A program made the position numbers and the translations under genes. Source: Paracoccaceae bacterium (GTDB taxonomy: Bacteria; Pseudomonadota; Alphaproteobacteria; Rhodobacterales; Rhodobacteraceae). From it: a DNA stretch of 59,295 nt. Shown here piece by piece: positions 43,909 through 53,584 of the stretch. Position 1 is the first letter of the stretch; every line of letters begins with the position of its first letter. The notes beneath the pieces were generated by a model. That model did no database searches. It saw only the letters and a program-made list of their open reading frames with translations, and was not told the origin of the DNA. The stretch covers positions 1-59,295 of the forward strand of contig JAHDIS010000020.1 of NCBI GenBank assembly GCA_020630695.1, in the 5' to 3' direction.

Positions 43909-46133
43909 TGCCCGATCTGCTGATTGAACTTTTTTCCGAGGAAATTCCGGCCCGGATGCAAGCCAAGGCCGCAGCGGACCTGCGCAAATTGGTCACCGAT
44001 GGCTTGGTGGATGCGGGTCTGACCTATGCTGGCGCCGCCGCTTTTTCCACGCCGCGCCGCCTGACCCTGACCATCGACGGATTGTTGGCAGAAAGCCCAA
44101 CACTGCGTGAGGAACGCCGTGGCCCCAAAGTCGGCGCGCCGGACAAGGCGATCGAAGGCTTTCTGCGCGGCGCTGGTGTCTCACGTGACGATCTCGAAGA
44201 GCGCGAGGAAAAAAAGGGCAGCTTTTACTACGCCACGGTCACAACTGCGGGCCGTCCGGCCGCGGAAATCGTCGCCGATGTTCTTGAAAAGGCCATCCGC
44301 ACCTTCCCTTGGCCCAAATCCATGCGTTGGGGCGCTGGAACGCTGCGCTGGGTTCGCCCATTGCACCGTATCCTTTGCATCCTCGTTGATGAGGCCGGCG
44401 CAAATGTCGTTCCGCTGGACGTAGACGGGATCAAGGCAGACAATCTCACCGAGGGGCACCGTTTCCTGTCCGGAGATGTATTCGCTGTCACGTCCTTTGA
44501 TGATTACGAAACCCGCCTGAAGCGCCAAAAGGTCATCCTGAACCCGGAAGAGCGCGCCGAAGCGATCTGGAATGACGCCACCAATCAATGCTTCGCGGCT
44601 GGTTTCGAAGCCGTGGAAGACAAGGGTTTGCTGGCTGAAGTGGCCGGGCTGGTGGAATGGCCCGTGGTCCTGATGGGCGAGATCGGAGAGGACTTCCTCG
44701 ATCTGCCGCCCGAGGTGCTGCAAAGCTCCATGAAAGAACATCAGAAGTTCTTTTCGGTGCGCAATCCCAAGACGGGCCGGATCGAGCGGTTTATCACAGT
44801 AGCCAACACCGAGACTGCCGATCAGGGCGCAACGATCCTTGCCGGAAATCAAAAGGTGCTTGCCGCGCGTCTGGCCGATGCCAAGTTCTTTTGGGAAAAT
44901 GACCTGCGCGTTGCCAAGTCCGGCGATCTCAGCCCATGGACAGACAAACTGGCAGCCGTGACGTTCCACAACAAGATGGGCAGCGTCGGGGATCAAGTGT
45001 CCCGCATGGCCGCCATGGCCGAAAAACTGGCGCCAATGGTCGGCGCAGATCCCGCTTTGGCCCGTCAGGCGGCAGAAGTGGCCAAGGCTGATCTGTCGTC
45101 CGAAATGGTCTACGAATTCCCCGATCTGCAAGGTCTGATGGGGCGCTACTACGCCGAGGCCGCAGGCCTGCCCAACGCCGTGGCCGTTGCAGCCGAAGAA
45201 CATTATTCGCCGCTGGGACCATCCGATGCGGTTCCCACAGAGGCGGTTTCGATCGCTGTCGCTCTGGCAGAAAAATTGGACAAGCTCACCGGGTTCTGGG
45301 CGATCGGAGAAAAGCCAACAGGGTCCAAGGATCCCTTTGCTTTGCGCCGTGCCGCGCTCGGTGTGATCCGGATTGTCTTGGAAAACGGGCTTCGTCTTCA
45401 TCTGGACCGCTTGTTCGACGCGCAATTGTTGCGCCATGAAATTGGTATGCAGCCTACCCAAGAGGCCGCAGCACTGCGGGACGCCTTGCTGCGCGAGGTT
45501 GCACAGCATGGCGTCTTTGGGTCGGCTGTCCGCGCCGTGATCGACCAGATCGAAGGGGATGCCCCTGACTGGATCAGCGCCGTGACCGAACACAAACCGG
45601 ACCTGAGCGACGACCTGCTGAGCTTTGTGCACGACCGCCTCAAGGTGCATCTGCGCGATGGTGGCATCAGCCATGACGTCATCGAGGCCTGTCTGGCCAT
45701 GCCCGGCTCAGACGATCTGGTTTTGCTGGTCAAGCGAGCGGAATCCCTTGCGGCCTTCATGGCAACGGATGACGGCACGAACCTTGTTCAAGGGTTCAAA
45801 CGTGCCAACAACATCCTGAGCCAAGCCGAAGAAAAGGACGGCGTCGAGTATTCCTACGGCGGTGATCCCAACTTCGCGGAAGACCCTGCAGAAACCGCCC
45901 TGTTCACTGCCCTCGATACGGCCCGCGCCAAGATCAAACCCTCCATGGACAGCGAAAACTTTGCCGCTGCCATGGAAGCCATGGCCGAATTGCGAGCACC
46001 GATCGATGCCTTTTTCGAAGCGGTTCAAGTCAACGCCGAAAACGAAGTTGTTCGCCGCAACCGTTTGAATTTGTTGTCATCGATTCGCGAAATCTGCTCG
46101 CAGGTCGCCGATCTGACCCGTCTGGAAGGCTGA
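43908..46133 (+). CDS. glyS: glycyl-tRNA synthetase beta subunit
   Basis: A 741-residue Gly[22 protein letters not shown] is the family start, followed by PRRLTLTIDGL, RGPKVGAPDKAIEGFLRGAGVS, GPHR-type KSMRWGAGTLRWVRPLHRI and KEHQKFF. The HD-like helical section and C-terminal anticodon-binding domain end with NRLNLLSSIREICSQVADLTRLEG. It binds tRNA and completes the tetramer with GlyQ. I chose the ATG at the TGATG overlap rather than an earlier in-frame ATG inside the DUF6446 gene. Confidence 0.97.
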   Translation: MPDLLIELFSEEIPARMQAKAAADLRKLVTDGLVDAGLTYAGAAAFSTPRRLTLTIDGLLAESPTLREERRGPKVGAPDKAIEGFLRGAGVSRDDLEEREEKKGSFYYATVTTAGRPAAEIVADVLEKAIRTFPWPKSMRWGAGTLRWVRPLHRILCILVDEAGANVVPLDVDGIKADNLTEGHRFLSGDVFAVTSFDDYETRLKRQKVILNPEERAEAIWNDATNQCFAAGFEAVEDKGLLAEVAGLVEWPVVLMGEIGEDFLDLPPEVLQSSMKEHQKFFSVRNPKTGRIERFITVANTETADQGATILAGNQKVLAARLADAKFFWENDLRVAKSGDLSPWTDKLAAVTFHNKMGSVGDQVSRMAAMAEKLAPMVGADPALARQAAEVAKADLSSEMVYEFPDLQGLMGRYYAEAAGLPNAVAVAAEEHYSPLGPSDAVPTEAVSIAVALAEKLDKLTGFWAIGEKPTGSKDPFALRRAALGVIRIVLENGLRLHLDRLFDAQLLRHEIGMQPTQEAAALRDALLREVAQHGVFGSAVRAVIDQIEGDAPDWISAVTEHKPDLSDDLLSFVHDRLKVHLRDGGISHDVIEACLAMPGSDDLVLLVKRAESLAAFMATDDGTNLVQGFKRANNILSQAEEKDGVEYSYGGDPNFAEDPAETALFTALDTARAKIKPSMDSENFAAAMEAMAELRAPIDAFFEAVQVNAENEVVRRNRLNLLSSIREICSQVADLTRLEG

Positions 46134-46174
46134 CTTTCACCCCGGCGGCCCGCCATGCCGCCGCTGACACAGGC

Positions 46175-46207
46175 CCCCAGCCCTGCAAATTGCAGACAAT
46201 GCTGGGG
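46175..46207 (+). terminator. terminator-like hairpin after glyS
   Basis: CCCCAGC (46175-46181) pairs with GCTGGGG (46201-46207), and within it CTGCAA pairs with TTGCAG, giving a nested stem. TTTA follows. It lies 42 bases after the glyS stop and before the PPDK-like gene. Confidence 0.45.
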
Positions 46208-46299
46208 TTTACCCCCTGTCGTTGACCAAAGTCAGTTAACCTGACGGCTGCGACGTCAATCTGACTTGTCAGATCAGACTTCATCCGTATGCTTCCGGC

Positions 46300-48873
46300 A
46301 TGCCTAACGCCGCACTGCAGCAACCCGCGGGTGACAACCCACATGTTACCCTGATCACGCCATCGTCTCCGATGGCGACGCCGACCCATGGCGGGCGGGC
46401 AAAATGTTTGCAGCGACTGGTGCGGCTCGACCTGCCCGTTCCACGTACCGTCGCGCTGTCGTTTGACACCGTCCATGAAATCGCCGGCGGAGCGCTTCCG
46501 GATATTGCCAATGTGATTGCGCAGTTTGACGAAGGCGCGCTGCTTTGTGTCCGCCCCTCATCCGAAGACCCTGATTGGGGCGGCCCCGGCGCAATCCTCA
46601 ATATCGGCATGAATGATGCCCGCTATGTGGATTTGTCAGAACGCATCGGCCGCGAATTTGCAGCGGTCCTTTATCTGCGGTTTGTTCAGGCCTACGCGGT
46701 CCACGTGGCCCGTTTGGATCCCGACACCTTTGATGAAATCGAAGACATGGGTCCCGGCGGCCTTTCGGCTGCTTTGGCCGCCTACGAGGAAGAAGCCGAA
46801 GAACCATTCCCACAAGATCCGGTCGAACAACTGTCCGCCGTTCTGACCTGCATGGCCCGTGCATGGGAAGGCACCACCGCGCGCCTGTTGCGGCAAGCAA
46901 AAGGCGCGCCCATGGACGCCGGGCTTGGTCTGGTCGTTCAGGAAATGGCGCTGGGAATTGGGGCCGGGGAATGCGGCTCGGGCGTTTTGCAGTTGGTTGA
47001 TCCCGATACCGGACTGCGCCAGATCACCGGCCGTTACCTAAGCCAAAGCCAAGGCCGCGAGGCGCTGGAGATGGATTTCGCCAGCCTGTTTCTTACACGT
47101 GATCCCCGTGGACCATCGCTCGAAGATCAGGCACCAGAAGCCTTTAAGGCACTGATAGAAAATGCCGAATTGATGCGGCAACGCCTGCGCGAAGAAATGC
47201 AGATCGAATTCACCATCGAAAACGGTGCTCTGCATATCCTCGATGGTATCCGGGTGCCCCGATCGTCCCGGGCCGCTGTCCGCATTGCCGTACGCTTGGC
47301 CGAAGACGGCATAATCAGTCACGAAGAAGCCCTGCTGCGGATTGAGCCGCGTGCCATATCGGAACTGTTGCACCGCCAGATCGCACCCGGTGCACATCGC
47401 GACGTGATCGGATCAGGCGTGGCGGCATCGCCCGGCGCGGCAACTGGCAAGATCGTCTTTTCCTCGGCCGAGGCGCAGGCCAGCGCTGCGCGCGGGGAAC
47501 CTTGTGTGCTGATCCGCCGGGAAACCAGCCCCGAGGACATTCGCGGAATGCATGCAGCAGTCGCTGTTGTCACCGAACGCGGCGGGATCACCAGCCATGC
47601 GGCCGTGATCGGACGCGGACTTGGCCTGCCCTGCGTTGTGGGCGCGGCCAACATGAAATTCGATTTGCGCAAACGCCAGATCACCACCGCCGACGGACGA
47701 AGCTTTGCCCACGGCGAGGAAATCACCGTGGATGGCACCAGCGGACAGGTACTGGCGGGTGCGGCGCTGACCGTCGAAGCGGCTCTGGATGATGCGTTTC
47801 AAACACTGATGGGCTGGGCCGATAAAGCCCGGGACATTGCGATCCGAGCGAATGTCGATACCCCTGCAGACGCGGCAACCGCACAGAATTTCAAGGCCGA
47901 GGGGATCGGCCTGTGCCGCACGGAACACATGTTTTTTGAGGCGGATCGCCTGACACCCATGCGTGAGATGATCTTTGCCGACGGCTCCGAAGACAGGATG
48001 GCCGCGCTCGCCGTCCTCCTTCCGATGCAGCGCGCTGATTTCACTGCACTTTTCAGCATCATGGAAGGCTTGCCCGTCTGTATTCGTTTGTTCGATCCGC
48101 CGCTGCACGAGTTTCTTCCAAGTGACCGCGCCGGCCTGCGCGATCTGGCCGAAGCGCTGGATCTGCCGATTTCGGATGTGACCGAACGGGTCGAAGCCTT
48201 GGGAGAATACAACCCAATGCTGGGCATGCGCGGCGTGCGCCTTGGGATTACCGTGCCAGAAATCTACGACATGCAGGCCCGGGCAATCTTTGAGGCCACG
48301 CTGGATGCCAGCCGCGCCGGCGCGCCACCGGTGGTGCCCGAAATCATGTTGCCGCTCGTTTCTGCCAAACGCGAAGTCGAAATCCTGCGTACCCGCATCG
48401 ACGCCGTTGCCTCTGCGGTCAAGGCAGAACGCGGGCGCGATTTCACCTATCGACTGGGTGTGATGGTCGAAACACCACGCGCTTGCCTGCGTGCCGACGA
48501 CATCGCGCAGCACGCTCAGTTCCTTTCGTTTGGCACCAACGACCTGACACAGATGGCGTATGGGCTGTCGCGGGACGACGCGGGCCGCTTCATGTCGGAT
48601 TACGTTCAGCAAGAGGTATTCCTGGAAGACCCGTTCCACATTCTCGATATCGAGGGGGTTGGCGAACTGGTGGCCATAGGCGCAGAACGGGGGCGTCAGG
48701 GACGGCCAGATGTTCTGCTGTCGATTTGCGGGGAACATGGCGGTGATCCTGACTCCATCGCGTTTTGCCGCGCCGTGGGCATGAACCATGTCAGTTGCTC
48801 GCCCTTCCGTGTGCCGATTGCCCGGCTGGCGGCCGCGCAGCTCGCGATTCGGGAAACCATTGGATCGCAGTAG
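46300..48873 (+). CDS. pyruvate phosphate dikinase-like protein
   Basis: 857 residues. The phosphohistidine domain has TERGGITSHAAVIGRGLGLPC (catalytic His near 432). The PEP/pyruvate barrel contains IGLCRTEHMFF, EYNPMLGMRGVRLGIT, FGTNDLTQMAYGLSRDDAGRF and, near the end, SCSPFRVPIARLAAAQLA with the catalytic Cys (near 833). The N-terminal ATP-grasp region diverges. VRPSSEDPDWGGPGAILNIGMND stands where the family has VRSGARVSMPGMMDTILNLG, and SQGRE stands where NAQGED lies. It could be a functional PPDK with a variant ATP site or a PPDK-derived enzyme with other chemistry. Confidence 0.85.
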   Translation: MPNAALQQPAGDNPHVTLITPSSPMATPTHGGRAKCLQRLVRLDLPVPRTVALSFDTVHEIAGGALPDIANVIAQFDEGALLCVRPSSEDPDWGGPGAILNIGMNDARYVDLSERIGREFAAVLYLRFVQAYAVHVARLDPDTFDEIEDMGPGGLSAALAAYEEEAEEPFPQDPVEQLSAVLTCMARAWEGTTARLLRQAKGAPMDAGLGLVVQEMALGIGAGECGSGVLQLVDPDTGLRQITGRYLSQSQGREALEMDFASLFLTRDPRGPSLEDQAPEAFKALIENAELMRQRLREEMQIEFTIENGALHILDGIRVPRSSRAAVRIAVRLAEDGIISHEEALLRIEPRAISELLHRQIAPGAHRDVIGSGVAASPGAATGKIVFSSAEAQASAARGEPCVLIRRETSPEDIRGMHAAVAVVTERGGITSHAAVIGRGLGLPCVVGAANMKFDLRKRQITTADGRSFAHGEEITVDGTSGQVLAGAALTVEAALDDAFQTLMGWADKARDIAIRANVDTPADAATAQNFKAEGIGLCRTEHMFFEADRLTPMREMIFADGSEDRMAALAVLLPMQRADFTALFSIMEGLPVCIRLFDPPLHEFLPSDRAGLRDLAEALDLPISDVTERVEALGEYNPMLGMRGVRLGITVPEIYDMQARAIFEATLDASRAGAPPVVPEIMLPLVSAKREVEILRTRIDAVASAVKAERGRDFTYRLGVMVETPRACLRADDIAQHAQFLSFGTNDLTQMAYGLSRDDAGRFMSDYVQQEVFLEDPFHILDIEGVGELVAIGAERGRQGRPDVLLSICGEHGGDPDSIAFCRAVGMNHVSCSPFRVPIARLAAAQLAIRETIGSQ

Positions 48874-49032
48874 CCAGAAACCAGCGCTCGAATGACGGAT
48901 AGGTGGTATCCGCTGATCAGCAGGGCACAATCTGTCGGGATTTACTGAGACACCGTTTTTGAGTATCACCCAAGTCCTCTGAGAAGGCGCGATGCCGCTT
49001 CAGAGCAGCCGAACAGATTTGTGGAAGATCTC

Positions 49033-49686
49033 ATGCTTCGTATTTGCAGCCTATTTTTGACATTTGCGGTATTCGCCGTGACCGCGCAGGCAGAGACCGG
49101 CAGCAAATACAAACGCCTTCTGACGCTCGAACAACGCGCCCTTTCTTCGGCATCGGGCGCCCATCTTTCACGGATCGTCACACCTTTGCCGATGCCCAAG
49201 GCCCAGACTGTCGCCAAGGGTACCGGCAATTACCCTATGACGACCGAATGGCTGGCCAAGCAACCTGCCCCATCGGGCGACGCGCAATGGCGATGCCTGT
49301 CCGAGGCACTCTATTTCGAGGCGCGAGGCGAAACTCTCAAAGGTCAGTTCGCCGTGGCCGAAGTGATCATGAACCGGGTCAAAAGCTCTCGTTTTCCGAA
49401 CTCGGTCTGCGGTGTGATCAATCAGGGCACAGGGCGTAAATACGCCTGCCAGTTCACCTACACTTGTGATGGACGCCCTGAAAACATCAATGAGCCCCGC
49501 GCTTGGGAACGGGTCGGCAAAGTGGCCAAGACCGTCCTGACCAAGGGCTCGCCCGGTCTGACCAAAGGCGCGACCCACTATCACACCACGGCGGTAAAGC
49601 CGAACTGGTCGCGCACCTACACGCGCACAGCCAAGTACGGGGTGCATTTGTTCTACAAACACACCTGGCGCGAGTCCAAACGCTGA
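49033..49686 (+). CDS. SleB-type cell wall hydrolase
   Basis: 217 residues. The N-terminus (LRICSLFLTFAVFAVTAQA) is a signal peptide. The hydrolase_2/SleB catalytic domain runs from about residue 85: WRCLSEALYFEARGETLKGQFAVAEVIMNRV with the catalytic glutamate, SSRFPNSVCGVINQG, CQFTYTCDG, and GATHYHTTAVKPNWSRTY. It probably cuts peptidoglycan glycan strands during growth or separation. A GTG four codons earlier is in frame; I preferred ATG with a weak GGAAG before it. Confidence 0.85.
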   Translation: MLRICSLFLTFAVFAVTAQAETGSKYKRLLTLEQRALSSASGAHLSRIVTPLPMPKAQTVAKGTGNYPMTTEWLAKQPAPSGDAQWRCLSEALYFEARGETLKGQFAVAEVIMNRVKSSRFPNSVCGVINQGTGRKYACQFTYTCDGRPENINEPRAWERVGKVAKTVLTKGSPGLTKGATHYHTTAVKPNWSRTYTRTAKYGVHLFYKHTWRESKR

Positions 49687-49796
49687 ACGGCATTTCACGT
49701 CGCATCCAGCCGTTGGGGTGACGCGCTGGCCCAAAGGGCTGTCATGGGCTAAGTGTACGGTCTGGGAAAACCACGCGCCGCCAGCAAGGAGCAACC

Positions 49797-50735
49797 ATGG
49801 CCGACGAAATCCGTCTCGCGTTCGCGCACCCGTCCGAACGGGCTATTGCCACTGCCGGGGACACGCCTCGCGACCGTATCAGTCTGCGCGATCATGTGCT
49901 CGAGGCCGAAATCGGTGCCTTTCAGGCTGAACGCGGCACAACCCAGCGCCTGCGCTTCAATGTTGTCGTCGAAATTGCACCCTTGCCGCCCACGCTGGAT
50001 GACGACGTGGATCGCATCCTGTCGTATGACCGCGTGACCGAAGCGATTGCCCATGAACTGGCCGCCGAACGTCTGAACCTGCTAGAAACGCTGGCAGAAC
50101 GGGTGGCCGAACGCATTTTGCTGGAGCCACAGGCCGTTCGGGCCTTTGTGCGGATTGAAAAGCTTGATCGCGGCCCCGGCGCTCTTGGCGTCGAAATCGT
50201 TCGAACACGAAAGGACTATGGGCAGCATTTGAACGAGCTGGCCGATGAGGTCACACAAGAACGTCCGCATCCCCGCATTGTCTACCTGTCCAACGAAGCC
50301 ATTGCGCATGATGGCTTGCATGCCGCCATTGACGCGCTTGCGGCCCGCAGCGCGCCGGTGATTTTGTGCGTCGGGGCACCAGAGGTCGAAAGCCCCAAGA
50401 CAGGGCACAAGATGACCCAGCGCCGTATCGATCTGCTTGCGATCGAACAAAACGGATGGATGCTGGCGGCAAAAGACGAACGCTGCAAGGTCGTGGCCAC
50501 GCGCACGGAACTGGATTGGGCTATGAAGAATGGCCAGATTTGCGTCTGGGCCCCGTCCAAAATTGTGCTGGACGCCACAGAAGGCCCACAGGTTCAACCG
50601 CGCGACAGCGTGGCACTGGCGGCGTGGTTCGCAGGAGACATGGAAGCCTGTGAGTTGGTTGTCATCGGCGAAAGCCTGCCAGAAGGCGGCGCGGTTCCAC
50701 AGCGCGCGGCCAATCCGGGCGCTGCACTGTTCTAG
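49797..50735 (+). CDS. FolB (dihydroneopterin aldolase) fused to an amino-acid-kinase-like domain
   Basis: 312 residues. Residues about 25-145 are FolB-like: SLRDHVLEAEIGAF with the substrate Glu/Asp pocket, SYDRVTEAIAHELAA, ETLAERVAERIL and FVRIEKLDRGPGALGVEI. The C-terminal about 165 residues (RIVYLSNEAIAHDGLHAAIDALAARS through DSVALAAWFAGDMEACELVVIGES) end in a stretch like the C-terminal helix-strand of amino acid kinases (DSLAAWLAG-LVLVKS). The upstream context, folP, supports a folate role. The second domain may be non-catalytic because a nucleotide-binding glycine loop is not obvious. Confidence 0.7.
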   Translation: MADEIRLAFAHPSERAIATAGDTPRDRISLRDHVLEAEIGAFQAERGTTQRLRFNVVVEIAPLPPTLDDDVDRILSYDRVTEAIAHELAAERLNLLETLAERVAERILLEPQAVRAFVRIEKLDRGPGALGVEIVRTRKDYGQHLNELADEVTQERPHPRIVYLSNEAIAHDGLHAAIDALAARSAPVILCVGAPEVESPKTGHKMTQRRIDLLAIEQNGWMLAAKDERCKVVATRTELDWAMKNGQICVWAPSKIVLDATEGPQVQPRDSVALAAWFAGDMEACELVVIGESLPEGGAVPQRAANPGAALF

Positions 50736-50775
50736 GCGACTTGCCAAGCCTGTCAGGATGGGTCAGGGAATGGCC

Positions 50776-51795
50776 ATGAGAGCCTACTACAGACCGCTGG
50801 TGCGTTTTGAGCTGCCCCGTCCCCCGGATGCATTGCCATTGGCCGGTGGCCCCGGCTGGTTCAACGAAGCCGTCCAACACGACCGGGACGGCAGTCTGAC
50901 CCACGTGGCACTGTCCGACATCCCGCAAGACTGGCAAGAGCGCCTCAGCAGCCCTCGCGCGCCTATCGCCGGGCTGGAAATGGACCAACCCAATCTGATG
51001 GGCATCCTGAACGTCACGCCCGATAGCTTTTCCGATGGGGGCAGCCACAGCGGCGCGGCCAAGGCGCTTGCTCATGCCAACCGCATGGTGGCCGAAGGCG
51101 CGTCCATCATCGATATCGGCGGTGAAAGCACCCGTCCCGGTGCACAGACAGTGCCCGTCGAAGCAGAAATCGCGCGTATCGAACCGGTCATTCGCGCGGT
51201 GCGTCGTGACATTGCTGTTCCCATGTCGATCGATACCCGCAAATCCTGTGTTGCCGAGGTTGCGGTTCGGGAAGGTGCACGCATCGTCAATGACGTGTCC
51301 GGCTTTACCTATGACCGGATGCTCGCTCCTTTTTGCGCCCGCAACAATCTGCCGGTTTGCGTGATGCATGCGCAGGGCGACCCGGAAACGATGTCCGACA
51401 ATCCGCGCTATGATGACGTGTTGCTGGACGTCTACGATTTTCTGGCAGCGCAGGTCTGCATGCTTGAAGGACTGGGGATTTCGCGGGAACAGATCATCGT
51501 CGATCCCGGTATCGGGTTTGGCAAGACGCTGGCCCACAACCTGACTTTGCTAAACGGATTGTCGTTGTTTCACGGCATTGGATGCGCGGTGTTGCTGGGC
51601 GCATCCCGAAAAGGTTTCATCGGCACCATTACCGGTGCCAATCCCGCCAGCGCACGCATGCCCGGATCCGTTTCGGTCGCGCTTTGCGCGGCTCAACAAG
51701 GGGCACAAATCCTGCGCGTTCACGATGTGGCTGAGACCGCTCAGGCGCTGCGGATGTGGCGGGCAATCAACGAAGGAAAATTCCATGAATCGTAA
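50776..51795 (+). CDS. folP: dihydropteroate synthase
   Basis: 339 residues with the DHPS TIM barrel. [15 protein letters not shown] (near residue 77), [32 protein letters not shown], the [15 protein letters not shown] strand and [11 protein letters not shown] are all present. A roughly 75-residue N-terminal segment precedes the barrel, with [11 protein letters not shown], a feature shared with other rhodobacters as far as I know. The start is one of three in-frame ATGs; I chose the one with AGGGA six bases before it. It condenses pABA with dihydropterin pyrophosphate. Its 3' end overlaps glmM by 11 bases. Confidence 0.92.
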   Translation: MRAYYRPLVRFELPRPPDALPLAGGPGWFNEAVQHDRDGSLTHVALSDIPQDWQERLSSPRAPIAGLEMDQPNLMGILNVTPDSFSDGGSHSGAAKALAHANRMVAEGASIIDIGGESTRPGAQTVPVEAEIARIEPVIRAVRRDIAVPMSIDTRKSCVAEVAVREGARIVNDVSGFTYDRMLAPFCARNNLPVCVMHAQGDPETMSDNPRYDDVLLDVYDFLAAQVCMLEGLGISREQIIVDPGIGFGKTLAHNLTLLNGLSLFHGIGCAVLLGASRKGFIGTITGANPASARMPGSVSVALCAAQQGAQILRVHDVAETAQALRMWRAINEGKFHES

Positions 51796-53140
51796 GTTGT
51801 TTGGCACCGACGGTGTGCGTGGAACCGCCAACAGTTTCCCAATGACTGCAGAGATGGCGTTGATCCTCGGGGCCGCTGTGGGCCGGCATTTTCGGCGTGA
51901 ACACCGCGGCGTGCACCGCGTCGTGATCGGCAAGGACACACGTTTGTCCGGCTATATGTTCGAAAACGCCCTGACGGCTGGCCTGACATCGACCGGAATG
52001 AATGTGCTGCTTCTTGGGCCGGTTCCCACACCGGCGGTCGGTCTGCTCACCCCGTCCATGCGCGCGGACCTCGGGATCATGATCTCGGCCAGCCACAATC
52101 CGGCGGAAGATAACGGGATCAAGTTTTTCGGGCCTGACGGTTTCAAACTGTCAGACGAAGTGGAAATGCAGATTGAGTCCATGGTCGAAGATGGACCGCG
52201 CCCCGCCTCTCCTAAGAGCATTGGACGAGCGAAACGTATCGATGACGGCCGGTTCCGGTACCAGGAACGGGTAAAGTCGACCCTGCCACACGGACTACGA
52301 CTGGACGGCATGAAAGTCGTCGTCGACTGCGCCAATGGCGCGGCCTACAAGACCGCACCGGAAGTCTTGTGGGAACTCGGGGCCGAAGTGATCCCGGTGG
52401 GCGTGGCCCCGAACGGCTTGAACATAAATGACGGGTGCGGATCGACCAGCCCGCAGATCGCGGCAGAAACTGTCGTGGCGCATGGTGCTGACGTCGGCAT
52501 TTGCCTCGATGGAGATGCGGATCGCATCATTCTCATCGATGAGGCCGGACAGGTCGCTGATGGCGATCAGATCATGGCCCTGCTGGCCGGCCGCTGGGCC
52601 GAAGAAGGCAAACTGCGGGGCGGCACGCTGGTATCGACGGTCATGTCCAATCTTGGACTGGAACGGTTCATGCAAGACCGCGGCCTGAAACTGGAACGCA
52701 CCGCCGTTGGCGACCGTTATGTTGTCGAGGCCATGCGCTCGGGCGGCTGGAACCTTGGCGGCGAACAATCGGGTCATATCGTAATGACCGACTATGCAAC
52801 CACAGGCGATGGCCTGATGGCCGGGCTGCAGTTCCTGTGTGAAATGGTGCGGACCGGACAGCCTGCATCTGCATTGACCCGCTCGTTCACGCCGGTTCCC
52901 CAGATGCTCAAGAATGTCCGCTACAGTGCCGGGGATACCCCGCTTGAGGCCGCCTCTGTCAAACAGGCCATCTCTGACGCCGAAGAGCAGTTGGTCGGCA
53001 AGGGCCGTCTGTTGATCCGCAAATCCGGAACCGAGCCGCTGGTCCGCGTTATGGCAGAGTGCGAAGATGACGCTCTGCTGGAACAGGTTGTCGACGGCAT
53101 TGTGGCCGAGGTTCAGGCCGCCACAGGCACGCCCGCCTAG
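51785..53140 (+). CDS. glmM: phosphoglucosamine mutase
   Basis: 451 residues. [18 protein letters not shown], the phosphoserine loop [19 protein letters not shown], the metal-binding [16 protein letters not shown], and the sugar-phosphate loops [12 protein letters not shown] and [13 protein letters not shown] near the C-terminus are diagnostic of GlmM. It converts glucosamine-6-phosphate to glucosamine-1-phosphate for UDP-GlcNAc. AAGGAAAATTCC precedes the ATG. The folP-glmM order is common in bacteria. Confidence 0.96.
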   Translation: MNRKLFGTDGVRGTANSFPMTAEMALILGAAVGRHFRREHRGVHRVVIGKDTRLSGYMFENALTAGLTSTGMNVLLLGPVPTPAVGLLTPSMRADLGIMISASHNPAEDNGIKFFGPDGFKLSDEVEMQIESMVEDGPRPASPKSIGRAKRIDDGRFRYQERVKSTLPHGLRLDGMKVVVDCANGAAYKTAPEVLWELGAEVIPVGVAPNGLNINDGCGSTSPQIAAETVVAHGADVGICLDGDADRIILIDEAGQVADGDQIMALLAGRWAEEGKLRGGTLVSTVMSNLGLERFMQDRGLKLERTAVGDRYVVEAMRSGGWNLGGEQSGHIVMTDYATTGDGLMAGLQFLCEMVRTGQPASALTRSFTPVPQMLKNVRYSAGDTPLEAASVKQAISDAEEQLVGKGRLLIRKSGTEPLVRVMAECEDDALLEQVVDGIVAEVQAATGTPA

Positions 53141-53148
53141 ATCAACAG

Positions 53149-53538
53149 CTAGAGATCAATTTCCTTGCCCTCATCGGCCAATTCATCCGGCGTTTTCTTG
53201 CGCAGGATGATATCGCCGTTGGGCAGGATTTCGGGTGGATGATAGACAGACCAGTCTTCAACCTTGTCCATCAGATCGCGCAATGCCGGACCCATCTGAT
53301 CCGCAAATTCCCGAAACGCGGGCTCGATTTCGCGGGCCATATCCTCCAGCTCTTCCAGAGCGGGTTCCATTTCGGTCATCAAGCCGCGAAAGAACAGCCG
53401 CGCGCCTTCTTCCATAAGGCTCAGACCCTCTTCTTTGGGCTGATCGTCCTGTGCCAGTGCAGGCGAAGAGACAAAAACCGCAGCTGACAAGGCCAGCGCT
53501 ACAATCGGGACCATCACGGGGTTGGCAGGGTGTTTCAT
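53149..53538 (-). CDS. secreted acidic helical protein of unknown function
   Basis: 129 residues. The signal peptide (MKHPANPVMVPIVALALSAAVFVSSPALA) is followed by an acidic, probably helical or coiled-coil region (LEELEDMAREIEPAFREFADQMGPALRDLMDKVE) and a basic-acidic tail. No family is recognised. I use the ATG that gives a proper signal peptide. It is convergent with glmM with an 8-base gap. Confidence 0.65.
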   Translation of the reverse strand: MKHPANPVMVPIVALALSAAVFVSSPALAQDDQPKEEGLSLMEEGARLFFRGLMTEMEPALEELEDMAREIEPAFREFADQMGPALRDLMDKVEDWSVYHPPEILPNGDIILRKKTPDELADEGKEIDL

Positions 53539-53584
53539 GACGCAAATGTATGCACGGAGCACGCCGATTTAAAGCGCTGTGCGC

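Noticed and set aside
44181-45674. 497-codon open frame on the minus strand
   Set aside because: It is opposite glyS and shows no domain or codon signal; glyS is unmistakable.
47413-48969. 518-codon open frame on the minus strand
   Set aside because: It is opposite the PPDK-like gene and has an unnatural composition with no family match.
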